A stretch of DNA of 64,000 nt from Macrophomina tecta (GCA_024180945.1 JAKSGN010000041.1:806001-870000), one strand, 5' to 3'; shown: positions 25,342 through 37,011, numbered from the stretch's first letter. A program made the numbers and translations. Notes: a model not told the origin generated them from the sequence alone.

Positions 25342-28073
25342 ATGAGCGCGCCCGCGAAGCCCAAGCAGCCCCAGAAGGGATGGGGCTCCTTCCTGCAGGG
25401 CGCTGTCGCCGGCCTCGAGTCGCGTCTAGACACCATTCTTGCCGAGGACGACCAGGCCTCTGCCCGCAGCAGGGCCGACGACGCCGTGCGCCGCAAGCTT
25501 CCTGCTGATCAGGGTAAGTGGCCTCTTCTGCCGCGCCATTGCCCGCGATATACTGAGATCTGCCAGGCGTGAACCGCACCCCGTCCCGCTCCCGAACGAA
25601 CGACCGTCTGCAGGAGCGCCTGGCCAAAGCCGTGAAGTCCGATGCGCAACGTTCGGGCCGGCCCTCGTCGGAGCTGCCTTCGCGGACCGGAACACCCAGC
25701 ATTGGAGCTGACACCTCGCGGACGAGCTTGGACTCGAAGGCATCCGAGCCGCGGTCATCTCCACCCGCTCAGGATGAGAAGGCTGTTGCGCCAAGGATAT
25801 CGGCTGAAGGCGAGGATAGCACAGCCCTCAAACCTGCGGATGACGCGGGGAAGACGGAGGATCAGGACACATCACATCCTGGAGCAGACGCCAAGCTGGA
25901 TGTATCGGCAACAAATTCCGCAAAGGTGTCTGTTGATGCCGCCCGGGCAGACACTCCGATTGACCCGCCATCGCGAGTCGATACCCCCAGTTCAATTCCT
26001 GAAAACAGCTCCCACCTCGAGCTCGCCGCGCCTTTCAACGGACCTGAAGATGTCGCCGCCCTCCGCGAGTCATATGAAGCACTCAGCAAGACTCACAGGG
26101 AGGAGATGACCGCACACCTGGAGCGGATCGACGCGCTGCAATCGAAGCTCAAGTACCTCTCGAGTCAGGCTGTGTCACAAGCTCGTACTGTCGCGAACGA
26201 AGCGGAGCAGGGGTCTGTAGAAAAGAAGCTGGCAGAAAAGGACGAGCAAATTGCCTTGCTCATGGAAGAGGGGCAGGCCCTTTCCAAGAAGGAATTGACC
26301 CACCTAAACAGCATCAAGAAGTTCCGTGCCAAGGTTGGCCAAGACGAGAAGACGATTGTGGACCTCAGGAAGAAACTGTCAAAAGCTGAAGCCAATGCTA
26401 GCGATGCTATAGAACGTGCAAGGCGCGCTGAGGCAGCAGCCAAGACCGCCGAGCAGAAAGCAAAGCAGTTGGAGAAGGTCGAGAAAGAGGTAGCATCTCT
26501 CAAATCGGAGCGTGACGACTCGGCTCGCACGATTGCGGAGTTGAAACGACAGCTGACTGCTGCGAATGAGCGTGCCGATATGGCCGAGAGGAAAGCCCAC
26601 AATAATGCGGCAATAGTTGAACAAAAGCGAGTCACGGAGTTGGAGGAAGAGCTCTCCGATCTTCGGCTCGAAAAGAAGCTCGCTGAGGACAGGGCCAAGG
26701 CTGAAGTCCGTGAAGTCAAAGAAAAAGCAACTCGACAACAAGAGCGAGCGACGGTCCTGGAGACGGAGCTCAGGGGTGAGATCACGGTAAGCCCAGCACT
26801 GTACGCAGCTTAGCAGTAATGGTATGCTAACATATCGAAGAACCTTGAGACTAAGCTCGAGGTACTCCGCTCCCGCACGGAGGAGGTCTCCTCAAATCCA
26901 TCTGGTGATTCTCAGATAAAGCTCTTGCGCCAAATTGAGACCCTTCAGACTCAGTATGCACTTGCCAGCGAGAACTGGCAAGGGATTGAAGGCAGTTTGA
27001 CTGCTCGAGTGGCTGCGCTGGAGAAGGAACGTGATGATTTGGCTAAACGGGAATCTGACGTGCGACGCAAGGCGCGCGAGGTCAACTCGAAGTCCCGCAA
27101 ACTGGAGGAAGAGCTCGACAACACAAGCGAGCAAGCCCGCAGTCTGGAGCATGAGCTAGCCGAGCGCAAAGACCAGATGGCCAAGCTGCAGTCACGGGTC
27201 ATGCAATTGGAGAAGGAGCTTGAAAACGCAACAACAGGCTTTGAGCAACAGAAGAAGATATGGGAGGCGGAGCTGGCCCAGAAGATCGAAGAAGAGAAGA
27301 CAAAGTGGCGTCTCGAAGCTGCTACCGTGGCCACACAATCTCCCGTCTCCGGACCAGGCGACAATCATAACCACTTCCTCACCCCGCAGACCCCATCGCT
27401 GTCGGGCACCATGTTCAGCCGCAAGCACTCAACCGAGCAATCGGCCGGTCTGCACTCGCGGCGCGGCATAGCCCGTAATGTGTCATCGGAGCTGCTGCTA
27501 TCGCTGGACGCGCAGCAGCCCCCCCGTCGAATGCCGTCCTCGCAGCGTACGCCGGGCTTTCCGGGCACGCCGCAGCGCCAGGACTCGTCGCCGACGACCA
27601 ATGGCAATAGCATCGGGCTCGCCTCGCACCACGCACCGCCCTCGATCCACACAGTCGACGACTCAGCCGACGCCTTCGAGCGCACCTCGTCGCCCCACCG
27701 CACCGTCGCCGACATGATCTCCGTCAGCACCGTCGGCGCGGGGCCCTCCGTCCAGCTCGTCGAGCGCATGAGCGCAGCCGTCCGCCGCCTGGAGTCCGAG
27801 AAGGCTGTCTCCAAGGAGGAGATGGCGCGGCTGGCCGCGCAGCGCGACGAGGCCCGCGAGGAGGTTGTCGCCCTTATGCGCGAGGTCGATGAGAAGCGCA
27901 GCCAGAGCAAGCTCGTTGAGAAGCTGCAGCGCGAGCTGCGTGAGGTCAACACCCGCTACGAGACAACGCTTGAGGCGCTGGGCGAGAAGAGCGAGCAGGT
28001 CGAGGAGCTGCAAAACGACGTCGACGACTTGAAGAAGATATACAAGGACTTGGTCGAGCGGACGATGAAGTAG
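25342..28073 (+). CDS. TMF1/Sgm1-type golgin (TATA element modulatory factor family)
   Basis: Three exons: 25342-25513, 25567-26786 and 26841-28073, giving about 874 residues. The N-terminus contains GWGSFLQGAVAGLESRLDTIL, the amphipathic start typical of fungal Sgm1/TMF proteins. A disordered Ser/Pro-rich stretch follows. Long coiled coil (about 230-545 and 550-700) is shown by heptad-rich E/K/A/L sequence without prolines. A second disordered segment is followed by the C-terminal conserved TMF domain (about 770-874; RMSAAVRRLESEKAVSKEEM to VEELQNDVDDLKKIYKDLVE). The family binds Rab6/Ypt6 on the Golgi through this C-terminal region and tethers retrograde vesicles. The second intron has a perfect GCTAAC-type branch site but its acceptor reads AAG; phase and coiled-coil continuity support it. 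Confidence 0.9.
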
Positions 28074-29044
28074 GAGAAAGAGTCCTGGCAGAGCTGGGCA
28101 TGGTGACATATGCTACATACGTTCTACATGTGTGCTCTTGGAAGGCCGGGCCTTCGTACGAAACAAAAAGCGGCGGGTGCCTTGTGTCACAGTAGCCATG
28201 TATGTGTGTATGCAATGGTGTGCGATCAACGATGTTCACGCATTCACGGGAGCATTTTCGGCGTTCGGTGGGTGACCTTCGTTGGTATTATTTCTATACG
28301 CTACAGGGCTCGGGTGCAGTTGCAGCAGACATCGCAATCATTATTGTTTATTTGATATAACCTGCTGTGAGCACATCATAGCTTGGCAAAAGCCCTGTCA
28401 CGGGTCTTCACTATAGACCTTCCACAAGACGCCAAGAGCCTGCGAGCCGGTAGTCGAAGGGACTAAGCTAGGAGGTTAGAACCTGGCGTGTGAGAATGAA
28501 GCTTTACCCGTGCCAAAATAAGTATTGGAAGCGAGTTCCTCTGTATAACACTGTAAAGTGCAGTAGTGAGCAACAGGCACATTAACAGTTTTTTTTTTTA
28601 GTTTTTTTTTTTTTTTTTAGCCATGAGGTTATCGGAGGTAGCGTACTCAATTCCGAAGAAGTCAAAAAGTAATAGTGTAATTTGAATAGAGGACCTCTTC
28701 GAGCATCACCAGTCAAAAACTTGGCTGCATAAAAGCTACAGATAGACATTTTGTAGTCATAGATTTTGGATAGTCATGGTGGTACATCTAGATGTGCTCT
28801 CCAATGCCGAAAACTCTCGGTCTGCTCGTCATGTCATCATTCTTGGGTATCCTCCAGTTGCAATCAGCCGAGAGGCACCAAAATACATCCAAGGTATGTG
28901 CTACTTACAAAAGGCAACGTCTCATGTTATGCAACCCCCTCGAAGATGGTTCACAAATCCTGAGCAGTCGTTGTCTCGGAATCAGGTTATACGCTGGCTT
29001 GAGCTCCCTCAAATCTAGAAAAAGAAAATCTTCCTCGAGCTTCC
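28074..29044. other. Convergent 3' region between TMF1-like and NAS6-like genes
   Basis: This holds the 3' flanks of two convergent genes. Two T-runs at about 28589-28618 (A-runs on the minus strand) lie in the middle. No gene is recognised. Confidence 0.6.
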
Positions 29045-30164
29045 TTAACGTTTGGGGGGAGTGATCTCAACACCCTCGAGTTCTGCGGTCTGAATAATGT
29101 AGTTCATAATCTATTCCCTGTCAGTGCCCCAGGTAGTCTCGGACCGATTCGCAACACTCTACCTTTGTGTCTGGAGCGAGCTCAATCGCCAGAGCTCCAT
29201 CAGCATTCTGCTTATCGGTATCAGCGCCAGCCTTGAGCAGTGTCATGGCCGCATCTCCCTGGCCTTCCGTAATGGCTGCCAGTCACAGTCAGCAGATTCA
29301 CTCTGTACCCCTACCGAACCCACATACCATGATGTAGCGCAGTCATGCCGTCCATGTCCGTCGCGTTTATGGGGCTGTTTGCCTCGAGAAGTAGCTTGAT
29401 CATGGGCACTGAACCCACAGCTGCAGCACGATGCAGAGCGAGCTGCCCGCGTCTGTCCTTCACACGTGCGGAGGCCTTCTTTGCGATGAGCTTTCGAGCA
29501 GTATCGAGGTTGTTCTTCGAGGCGGTGAAATGTAGCGCGGTCTATACAAGCGGGTAAGCACTGTGGTGTTGGCGAAGGAGCAGAAGTCAGTTTTTACCTG
29601 GCCGTTGTTGTCTGCCATGCTAGAATTAGTAAGGAATTCTTGACTGAGCATTAAATTCAAGGGAGTAATTCCATACTCTTCATGTTGACATCAGCGTCGC
29701 GCGCTAGGAGGAGGTCTACCAGCTCGTCGGCATCCTTCAAGCTTGCGGCCATCATGAGAGAGGTCCAGCCCGATCCATCCTGCGGGGTGCTTTAGCCTCC
29801 AGCGCTCACTGAGCCCCGGCAGTTGCTTTCCAGCCTTACCTGTGCGTCGATGTCGAAGTGCTTGGTCTGGATGAGCTGCGAAACTATTGGAAGACGGTTG
29901 TAGGAGACGGCCCAATGTATAGGCAGCCGGTCATCATCATCACGGCGGTTTGCAAGCTTCGGGTTCGCCTAGTGACGCATGCGCTCAGCGGAGGCCCAGG
30001 AGCGCACGGGGAAGCTGGGTCATACGTTCAGCAGCGACTCGACGACGGCAGCTGCGCAGGAAGTCAGCAAGGCAGAGCTCGGCGCGGGGCAACGGCTGTG
30101 GCGTACTTCTGCCTTCGCGACAAGCTTCGTGGATGGCGAACCTGGACTGGTCTTCGGTGGCCAT
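29045..30164 (-). CDS. Ankyrin-repeat 26S proteasome assembly chaperone, Nas6/gankyrin (p28) type
   Basis: Eight exons are inferred: 30164-30107, 30051-30026, 29968-29840, 29779-29677, 29611-29598, 29541-29328, 29275-29163 and 29110-29045. They splice in frame to 240 residues, matching the size of Nas6 (about 230). It consists almost entirely of ankyrin repeats: RRDDDDRLPIHWAVSYNR, DGSGWTSLMMAASLKD, NNNGQTALHFTASKNN, DRRGQLALHRAAAVGS, DMDGMTALHH and the GDAAMTLLKAGAD repeat. Nas6 binds the C-terminal domain of Rpt3 and guides assembly of the 19S base; that role is inferred from homology. Two exons are tiny (26 and 14 nt). They are required to keep the repeat register and are bounded by GT/AG, but transcript data would be needed to prove them. 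The gene is transcribed divergently from the decarboxylase gene. Confidence 0.87.
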
Positions 30165-30569
30165 TGCGGTCAGCGCGGTCGGGTGCAGCTTGCGCAGCTC
30201 CACAACGCTGCACACGGGGATTGCTGGGGACGCGGAGGTTGACAAGGCGTCAGAGGGCGATGGCAGCTCGAAGCTTCGGGCGGCGATCAGTCAGGTCGCG
30301 CCGAGGTTCCGCTGCTCCCCGTGCAGCTTAGCGCGATCAGTTCGCGTCTCGGGCAGGCGCGTGCTGGCCGGCTTGACGTCAACGTAACTTGCCCGCAACC
30401 TCTGCAGTGGACGCCACATTATTGATGGAGCTCTCCCCCATCAGCACCGCGAGGCTCGCAGACAGCTTGGCACTGTGCTGACTTGCCCGCCCGCTGGACA
30501 TGCACCCCGTGCCCCTCGAGGCCACCGTCCCGCACACGCCCCCTGGACCGCGAGTGCGAAATTTCCGCC
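30165..30569. promoter_or_regulatory. 405-bp divergent promoter region, NAS6-like / decarboxylase
   Basis: The start codons of the two outward-transcribed genes are 405 bp apart, so both core promoters must lie here unless one gene has an additional upstream exon. I see no clear TATA box and no match to the Rpn4 (PACE) element in this interval. Confidence 0.6.
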
Positions 30570-31562
30570 ATGGCTTCCATGCTGCCTCTGATCACCTTGG
30601 AGGAGCACTACATTGATCACCAGGTGCTCGGCACCTCCCAGGAGGATGCCTTCGCTTATTCTACCTTTCCCCAACCCTTGATGGAGAAGCTGGCCGCGCT
30701 GGGCGACGACCGCCTCTCCGATCTCGATAACAACTCCATCTCCCTGCAAGTTCTCTCTCACGCGCCTGTCGATCCATCTCCACAAGTCTGCCGTGGAGCC
30801 AATGACCGGCTGGCCGCCACCGTCCGGAGACACCCTAGCCGCTATGCTGCCTTCGCCCTTCTGCCCATGGGAGATCCCCAGGCCGCGGCCGAAGAGCTGA
30901 ACCGCTCCGTACGCGATCTTGGCTTCGTAGGTGCTCTCGTCAACAACCATCACAAAGGCTCTTTCTACGACGACCCCCGCTATTGGCCCGTCTTTTCAAC
31001 TGCCCAGGGCCTGAACGTGCCAGTGTACATACATCCGTGCTTTCCATCCCAGGACAAAATCTACCAGTACCGCGGCCATTACTCTGAATCCATTGCCCAG
31101 ATGTTGGGCGCATGGGGCTGGGGTTGGCACAGCGATGTTGGCCTCCACATTCTTCGCCTCTTCGCCGCTGGTCTCTTCGACCTGTTCCCCAAGCTCAAGG
31201 TCGTCATTGGTCACATGGGCGAAATGCTGCCATTTCAACTCGACCGCATCATCGATATTTCTGAAGGCTTGCAAACTCCGGAATGGACTGGCCGCCAGCG
31301 CGGACTAAGGGAAGTCTGGGAGAGCAACATCTGGATCACCACCTCGGGGATGTTCTCATTGGCTCCTTTGGCTTGTTTGCTGAAGGTGACATCGCCAGAA
31401 AAGATCATGCTCAGCGTGGATTATCCGTTCTCTGCCAATGAGAAGGGCAAGCAATTCATCGACGATCTTTGGAACAGTGGTCTTGTAAGCGGAAGAGATG
31501 TGGAGGGGATTGCCTATCGAAACGCCGAGGCTCTATTAGGAATTAGAGCGGGCCAAGAGTAA
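30570..31562 (+). CDS. Amidohydrolase-2 family decarboxylase (gamma-resorcylate / 2,3-dihydroxybenzoate decarboxylase type)
   Basis: Intronless, 330 residues, with the ATG in a good context (GCCATGG). It is a complete metal-dependent TIM-barrel amidohydrolase. The N-terminal metal-site motif is LEEHYI (Glu11, His13), as in gamma-resorcylate and 2,3-dihydroxybenzoate decarboxylases rather than the HxH of true hydrolases. Further ligands are His155 (VYIHPCF), His215 (VIGHMGEMLPF) and Asp284 (LSVDYPF). Enzymes of this class remove or add CO2 on hydroxybenzoates; the actual substrate cannot be read from the sequence. The N-terminus lacks a signal peptide, so a cytosolic enzyme is expected. The C2H2 zinc-finger gene follows on the same strand 131 bp downstream, which raises the possibility of pathway regulation but does not prove it. 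Confidence 0.9.
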   Translation: MASMLPLITLEEHYIDHQVLGTSQEDAFAYSTFPQPLMEKLAALGDDRLSDLDNNSISLQVLSHAPVDPSPQVCRGANDRLAATVRRHPSRYAAFALLPMGDPQAAAEELNRSVRDLGFVGALVNNHHKGSFYDDPRYWPVFSTAQGLNVPVYIHPCFPSQDKIYQYRGHYSESIAQMLGAWGWGWHSDVGLHILRLFAAGLFDLFPKLKVVIGHMGEMLPFQLDRIIDISEGLQTPEWTGRQRGLREVWESNIWITTSGMFSLAPLACLLKVTSPEKIMLSVDYPFSANEKGKQFIDDLWNSGLVSGRDVEGIAYRNAEALLGIRAGQE

Positions 31563-31693
31563 GTGAACGCTTTCCTCATCACCTGCTTCATAATGCGTGA
31601 GCGAGTCCACCCTGTTTCTAAGGCCGTGTGGTCATTGCACTCTTTGGTTGGCCCCGTCCAGCTATCCCTAAGAAGTACACACAACGTACTGAC

Positions 31694-32215
31694 ATGCTCA
31701 GAAACGGCTACTCTGCTGTCAACAAGCGTGCCCTTGGCGAAGGTGTCAATGATAATTCCATGCGAAAGAAGCGCGGAAGGCCTCCAAAAGAATCTGAAGT
31801 ACCGACGACAGAAACCGCTTCCGCCGCCGTGCCAATGTCACCCGTCGAAACTGAAGCAGCAGCCCGCCGAATGGAGAAGCGACGGTGTCAATACTGTCAG
31901 AGGATTTTCAGTAGGATTGAGCACCGTGTGCGCCACGAGAAGACCACCCGTAAGTGACCACAGAACCCAGAAGTTAATAATATGAGCCGCCTACTTATGT
32001 TCCGTAGATATGGGTGAGAAGCCATTCCAATGCCAGTTTTGCTCAAAAGCTTTCTCAAGAAGTGATAACTTCCATCAACACCTTAGGACCGTGCACAGCA
32101 ACGAGACCAATGCTTCAAACCAGCAGAATGGCGAGGGAAACGCTGAGTCTAATAGCAATACGAACAGCAGCAACAACAACACCAACACCAACACCAACAC
32201 CAACAACAACACCAA

Positions 32216-32294
<79 letters not shown>

Positions 32295-32486
32295 AACAAT
32301 AACAATAACAATAACAACAACAATAATAACAACAGCAGCAGCAGCAATAACAGCAATAACAACACGGGCAACGACCAGTCAGGTACTGTTTTTGATCAGT
32401 CGGATGCAACAGCATCGTTCTTTGAAGGACTTCAAACGTACGCGAATGAGAACGGCCCTACCGAGGCCCAGGGAGACTGGGACTAA
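31694..32486 (+). CDS. C2H2 zinc-finger protein with AT-hook and long polyasparagine tract
   Basis: Two exons: 31694-31949 and 32008-32486, giving about 244 residues. An AT-hook (KKRGRPPK, about 23-30) is followed by two tandem C2H2 fingers joined through the intron. Finger one is CQYC...HEKTTH and finger two is CQFC...HLRTVH, both C-x2-C-x12-H-x4-H, linked by the classical MGEKPF-type linker. The splice junction completes the last His of finger one. The rest is an extreme low-complexity region: mixed Asn/Thr/Ser, then a Ser run, then about 31 consecutive Asn, then Ser/Asn again, ending in a short acidic tail. A nuclear DNA-binding regulator is inferred. The first in-frame ATG (31694) was taken; a later Met directly before KKRGRP is an alternative, and a non-detected upstream exon is possible. 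Confidence 0.75.
32160..32360 (+). repeat. AAC/AGC trinucleotide repeat inside the zinc-finger gene
   Basis: The track consists mainly of AAC and AGC triplets with interspersed AAT. It encodes the Asn/Ser homopolymers of the zinc-finger protein. The regular triplet structure suggests expansion by slippage and probable length polymorphism between strains. Confidence 0.93.
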
Positions 32487-35400
32487 GTACCAGAACCAGG
32501 CTGACGCCATGACTCGCCATTACAGACAACTACGGACGTAGAACGGCGCTCCATCAACCGCCTTGGAGAAACTGATGAGGACTGGTAAACGGGGTAGAAT
32601 GGAGTCGGCTTGGCTCGTGCCAGCTATCTACGGGCAATTGCTTTACTAATCAGTCTTACCTGTGGCCATTGGCCTCCAAGGGTTATTGTTTGCGCCGATT
32701 GATATGATCACCACCAGGCTCATGGGATGCCTCGATCTGCATCTTCAAGCAAGAAACGTCCCAAAACAAAGATTCAGGGTCTTTGCCAGCCGGGTTCGTG
32801 TGAGCAATGGCCGAAGATCTGGCAAGAGACTGACTCCAATTGGAATCACTATACCCAAAACGGCCAGAGATTGTGGGGTGAAGCATCAGTGGGGCCGCCG
32901 AGGTGGTATGTCGCGGTGGGGAGGTATGTTGGCTTTATTTGCAGACGAAAGCATTAGTGGAAGGGAAGGAGTAGTATGCAGGCTGCGACAAAACTTTATG
33001 CAATGCATATAACCATCATCCTGCCAGGAGACTTGCGCTGGCGTGGCTTCAGGACTTGAGATGCGTTAAAACCCAGGAACCAATGGACGCACCGAACATC
33101 CCCAGAGCAGAAGTAAATGTAATAGGAAACAACGATCGAGCGTTAAAACGGCCAAGAGGAAATGGAGTAAGTTGTGGGAGCAAGGCCCATTACATTCAGA
33201 TGATCGGGTATCTCAAGTTTTCTCCGCGAATGCAACGATTCTCGAACTCTTTTATGCAGACGACATGGTACTGACATGGAGGAGTTGCCGAGATGTGGAG
33301 GCGGGGGCCCGTCCCAATGGTGAAGCGAACTTGTGGTGCGAGGAAAGAATTGCGTCGCGAAGAGAAAGCAAGAAGGACAAGGGCAAAGTCCCCCGACCGC
33401 TGGTGGCGTCATGTAATCAAGAAGGGGGAGTCGGGGGGGATGGGAGGACCTGCCCCGAGAGCGGACACGTTGGACTCTGCCCCGGCGTCCACAGCAGAAA
33501 GGTAGACCGTTTTACTGCAAGGCTGTCCTCGTCGACCGTTCTAGACTTCTTCTTCCTCTTTCCCCGTGGCCGGATACGTATGTGTGAACTGGACGGCTAG
33601 GCTTTGACTAGACTGTCCTATGTGTTTTTAGCCCCGACAGATTTTAGGTGCACCGCAAGACAAGTTTGCACGTTCGCACTGTCCTATTGTGGGCGCGATG
33701 GCTTCTTTTTTTTTTTTTTTTTTTTTTGCTGGGGCTTTCTCGGTTGACGGAACAGGGGCCGGGGGCCGGGGCCGCGAAGGGCGGTGATGGGTGATACCGA
33801 CAGGTGCATGGGTAGTTGATTTGTCCTAATTTGCTGCAGCCGGGAGTGATCGAGATTTTGCTGCGGAGATTGATTGCTTTCGGAGTTGACCGGTCGGGCT
33901 GGCCTGCGTGGGATAAACCAACGTGTATGCGTGGGCGGAAAAAACGGGAAAAATCACTTATTGATGGTATACGGCAGGCGGGGATGGTTCGATGTCATGA
34001 GAGATGAGAGGGCGAAAAGCGTGACAGCTTCTCGATTTCATTTGCGCACGTTGTGCTTTTTGGTGATTCTACAAATTTTTATATTGCTACGTAGTGGAAA
34101 TCGTCGTGAGCCTGAGCCGTAGAGCTATCTTTCAATTCTTTTACGAAGCAGGTTGAAACGCCAGTCATTATTATTTTTCCGGTCGGGCATTGTCATGATA
34201 ATTGGGAACAGAAGGGGTTGGGGTATGGTCGTGTCGTCATGAGAAAAAGTCTTCGAGATCCCAGAAGAAGAAAAGCGCCAGAACCATTTAAACACACCCC
34301 AGTGAAGACGCACCCATGAATTCCTCGAAAGGAGCGGGTGATTAGAAGTAAACAATAGAAGGAATCTCGACAGGCCGTACCGGAATTCAGTAAACCGAAT
34401 GCGTGAACAGGTGAGATCATGAAGGTAAGGAGAAGCAAGAACGACAAACTAGTTGATGCGATGTCGTTGGGTGTGGAACTCCTGCTCAGAGCTTCCCGAT
34501 CCGTATCTTGTCGTGTGTTGCGCGCCGTACCGCATCCAGGTCGAAGTAGGGGGGTAGAGGAAACTATTGCTGAAGAGAAACCTCCGTCCGCGCGACGTTG
34601 CGTGGAATCCAATAGCTCCGAACCGCCAACCAGGCGTACAGCAAAGCAAGGTACGACGACGATAATGGCAGCAAACAGCCAGGAGAGCCGAGGGGTGGAC
34701 GTCATTGTCAGTCGAGCGACAAGAGGCTGCGGTAGTTCGGCACCCGACAGTTGTGTTGCTTGCGCCGATCAAACGTTCTAGACATGTTCCCCCTCCCGTG
34801 CGGCTTCTTGCTTGTGGTTGTGCGGGCCAGCCACAATCGGCCGGGTGGCACTATTGGAAATTGCCTCTTTCGGACAAGGCGCGAGTGCCAGCGTCGACAG
34901 GGAGAAGAGGCGAAGGGCGAGGCAAGGAAGACTTGAGAGAAGCGAAGATCAATCAGGGAATGGCTCTCGTATTTCTGACGTGACCGACATCTCTTGCGTT
35001 TCCCTCCTCTTGCTGCGACTGTGTGGTCGTCGCTAACATCTATCTCCTTTTGCGATCGGCGCACATTCTCCAGAGGGCGGGCGAAAGCGACTGCTTGTGC
35101 GACGATAGAATAACCCGGTTGGCTTACTCGGCCGAGCCGAGCTATGTGCGAGAAGGTTGCTGTAGGGAAAAACCGGGGAGGAGGGAGAGCCGTTCACCAG
35201 AGCGGAAGCGGGGGAACAGTGAATTGCAGTTGCAGAGGCACAGCAGCAAGCAGCCAAAACCGTCCCGACCACGCGCAGGTTGCAGAAAACAGAGGAGGCC
35301 GAAGCACAGCAGCCACCACCGGCGGTACATGATGCATCTGCACCTGCGCTGACGTGCGTCGAAATGCTGCTAAATCGTTGGTTTTGACTGCTGCTGCCGT

Positions 35401-36364
35401 TCGCTGCTCGCCGCCACAAAAGTATTATTTTTCAATCCGTCATCTTAATCGGACTTCCCCCTCTTCGTAAACCGGTAATTGCTCGTCGCAGCGCGGGTCA
35501 TCGTCGTTCCCGTTAGCGCTTTTGAGGCGTCGGTGAATGTTGTGCCGTGCATGACGTTGAGTTTGTCCGCGGTCGCAGGGAAGGAAAAAGAGAGCGGGAA
35601 GGCGAACGGATAGAAATCCCAGCCAATTGCAGTGCGGGAAATTGAACAATCAAAGTAAAATCGTAAATAGATCGGTCGGTGGGAGCTAATGCGCCACAAG
35701 GTGTAGGACTACTCGCTCACGCCAAACACGTGAGCGGGCATCATGTCGTGTGACCACCAACCCAACAACTGCTCACGCCCGCTTCCCAATGCGAAAAACC
35801 GACAACCCGCAGTTGTAACGTATTTTCTTTTCTCGAGCGGATCCGCGTGCGCGCGCATGTGTGCTACGCGGCACCACCCGCGAAATCCCGGGTTAGAGGC
35901 AGACAGTAAGAGAGCGTTCCGTAAGATCAGACGAGAGGCTTGGTAGGCACATACAACTCTCGACCAGTAGAAGGAAGTGAGAGGTGGATTTGTTGATGCC
36001 TGGCAGTCTGACTGTCTTGCACACACCTCAATCCCGTCTCGGGAAAGAATCGAAAAGCCGCGCTAGAAGGTGGTCCTTTCTTTTTCTTTTTTTTTTTTTT
36101 TTTTTTAATGATGCGCGTGGACACGCGACGAACAGGCATCGAGCAGTCCAATGAGGAGGCGCTAGACAACGGAAAGAGTCGCACTACGACAAGAAAACCA
36201 AATCCTTCAAGAGATGCGGGGGAATCAAAACGGTAGAGGGGAAGAAGATAGGATCAGCAGGCGTTCGACAGCCGCGCCTAGCCCAAAGCCGCCATCGTCG
36301 ATTGGACTGACACCATGGGATACGCACACCGCCGCTCACTCCACGTGTGGCTGTTCATGCGTGT
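32487..36364. other. Gene-poor 3.9-kb intergenic region
   Basis: This lies 3' of the zinc-finger gene and 3' of the small Ser-rich ORF. Short frames only; none is recognisable. T-runs lie at about 33706-33727 and 36087-36106. I see no transposon ends or tRNA-like structure. Confidence 0.5.
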
Positions 36365-36658
36365 TTAGCGGTTCTTTGCGCCGCCGCCGCCCAATGTGAA
36401 GCGGCGCAAACGGTTGCGCATTGTCGGGCTTGTTGGGCTGGAAGGTGTCGACGAGTCTGCTGATGAGGTCGACGACGCACCCGACTCGCTGTTGTTGCGG
36501 GGTTTGCTCGAGGAAGAGTTTTTGTTGGAACCGGGGAGATCGCCGGTGGAAGAGCGTCGTTGAGTCTCGGCAAGGATATCTTCGAGGCTGACGTTGTAAC
36601 CCGAGTAGGTGGGTTGAGTTCTTGTGTCGAGGACTTCGATGAACTTTGAGGATGCCAT
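36365..36658 (-). CDS. Small Ser-rich protein, function unknown
   Basis: A single-exon frame of 97 residues. It opens with an ordered-looking segment (SKFIEVLDTRTQ, then YNVSLEDILAETQRR). A Ser/Thr/Pro-rich disordered middle with several SP/TP sites follows, and it ends in a compact basic motif (MRNRLRRFTLGGGGAKNR). The sharp contrast between the two conserved-looking ends and the disordered middle, and the absence of such structure in competing frames, support a real gene. No function is recognised. Similar small proteins occur in filamentous ascomycetes as far as I recall, but this would need a search. Confidence 0.55.
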   Translation of the reverse strand: MASSKFIEVLDTRTQPTYSGYNVSLEDILAETQRRSSTGDLPGSNKNSSSSKPRNNSESGASSTSSADSSTPSSPTSPTMRNRLRRFTLGGGGAKNR

Positions 36659-36994
36659 TTTTGGGCCGTCTGTTGACTTTCCGGACGTCGTGACTGAACT
36701 CCTGGAATGGTATTGGTATTCTTTTTTTTTATCCTTGGCGGTTGAAGCGAGGCGACGAGACAGCGGGTGGATGGATAGGTTATGTTGAGGACAGCAGAGG
36801 AGTTTTGTAGCAAAGTGAGATGATCGGCGTCCCAAAGCGGAAGCGTGCGCAGGGAGGAAGACTTTATTTATGTGGGTGGCGAGCGGGAGGCCTGTGGGTT
36901 GGGGGGCTGGACAAGGCGGAAGTGAGGTTCTGGGCCAGATGTGGAATTGATTGAGGTATGCAGGGGGATCTTATAAATCTTGATTTAAAGCCCC

Positions 36995-37011
36995 GGGGGG
37001 GGGGGGGGGGG
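36995..37011. repeat. G-homopolymer (about 17 bases)
   Basis: A continuous G run at the edge of the gene-poor region; a second G run of about 14 lies at 42712-42725. Both could form G-quadruplex-type structures and are prone to sequencing error. Confidence 0.9.

Noticed and set aside
28430..28500. Possible tRNA-like hairpins with a palindromic AGGTTAGAACCT
   Set aside because: No acceptor stem or TTCRANY-type loop could be matched in the correct spacing, so a tRNA cannot be supported.
32075..32371. Minus-strand polyleucine frame
   Set aside because: It is the complement of the AAC/AGC repeat in the zinc-finger gene; the plus strand carries the Zn-finger motifs and correct splicing.
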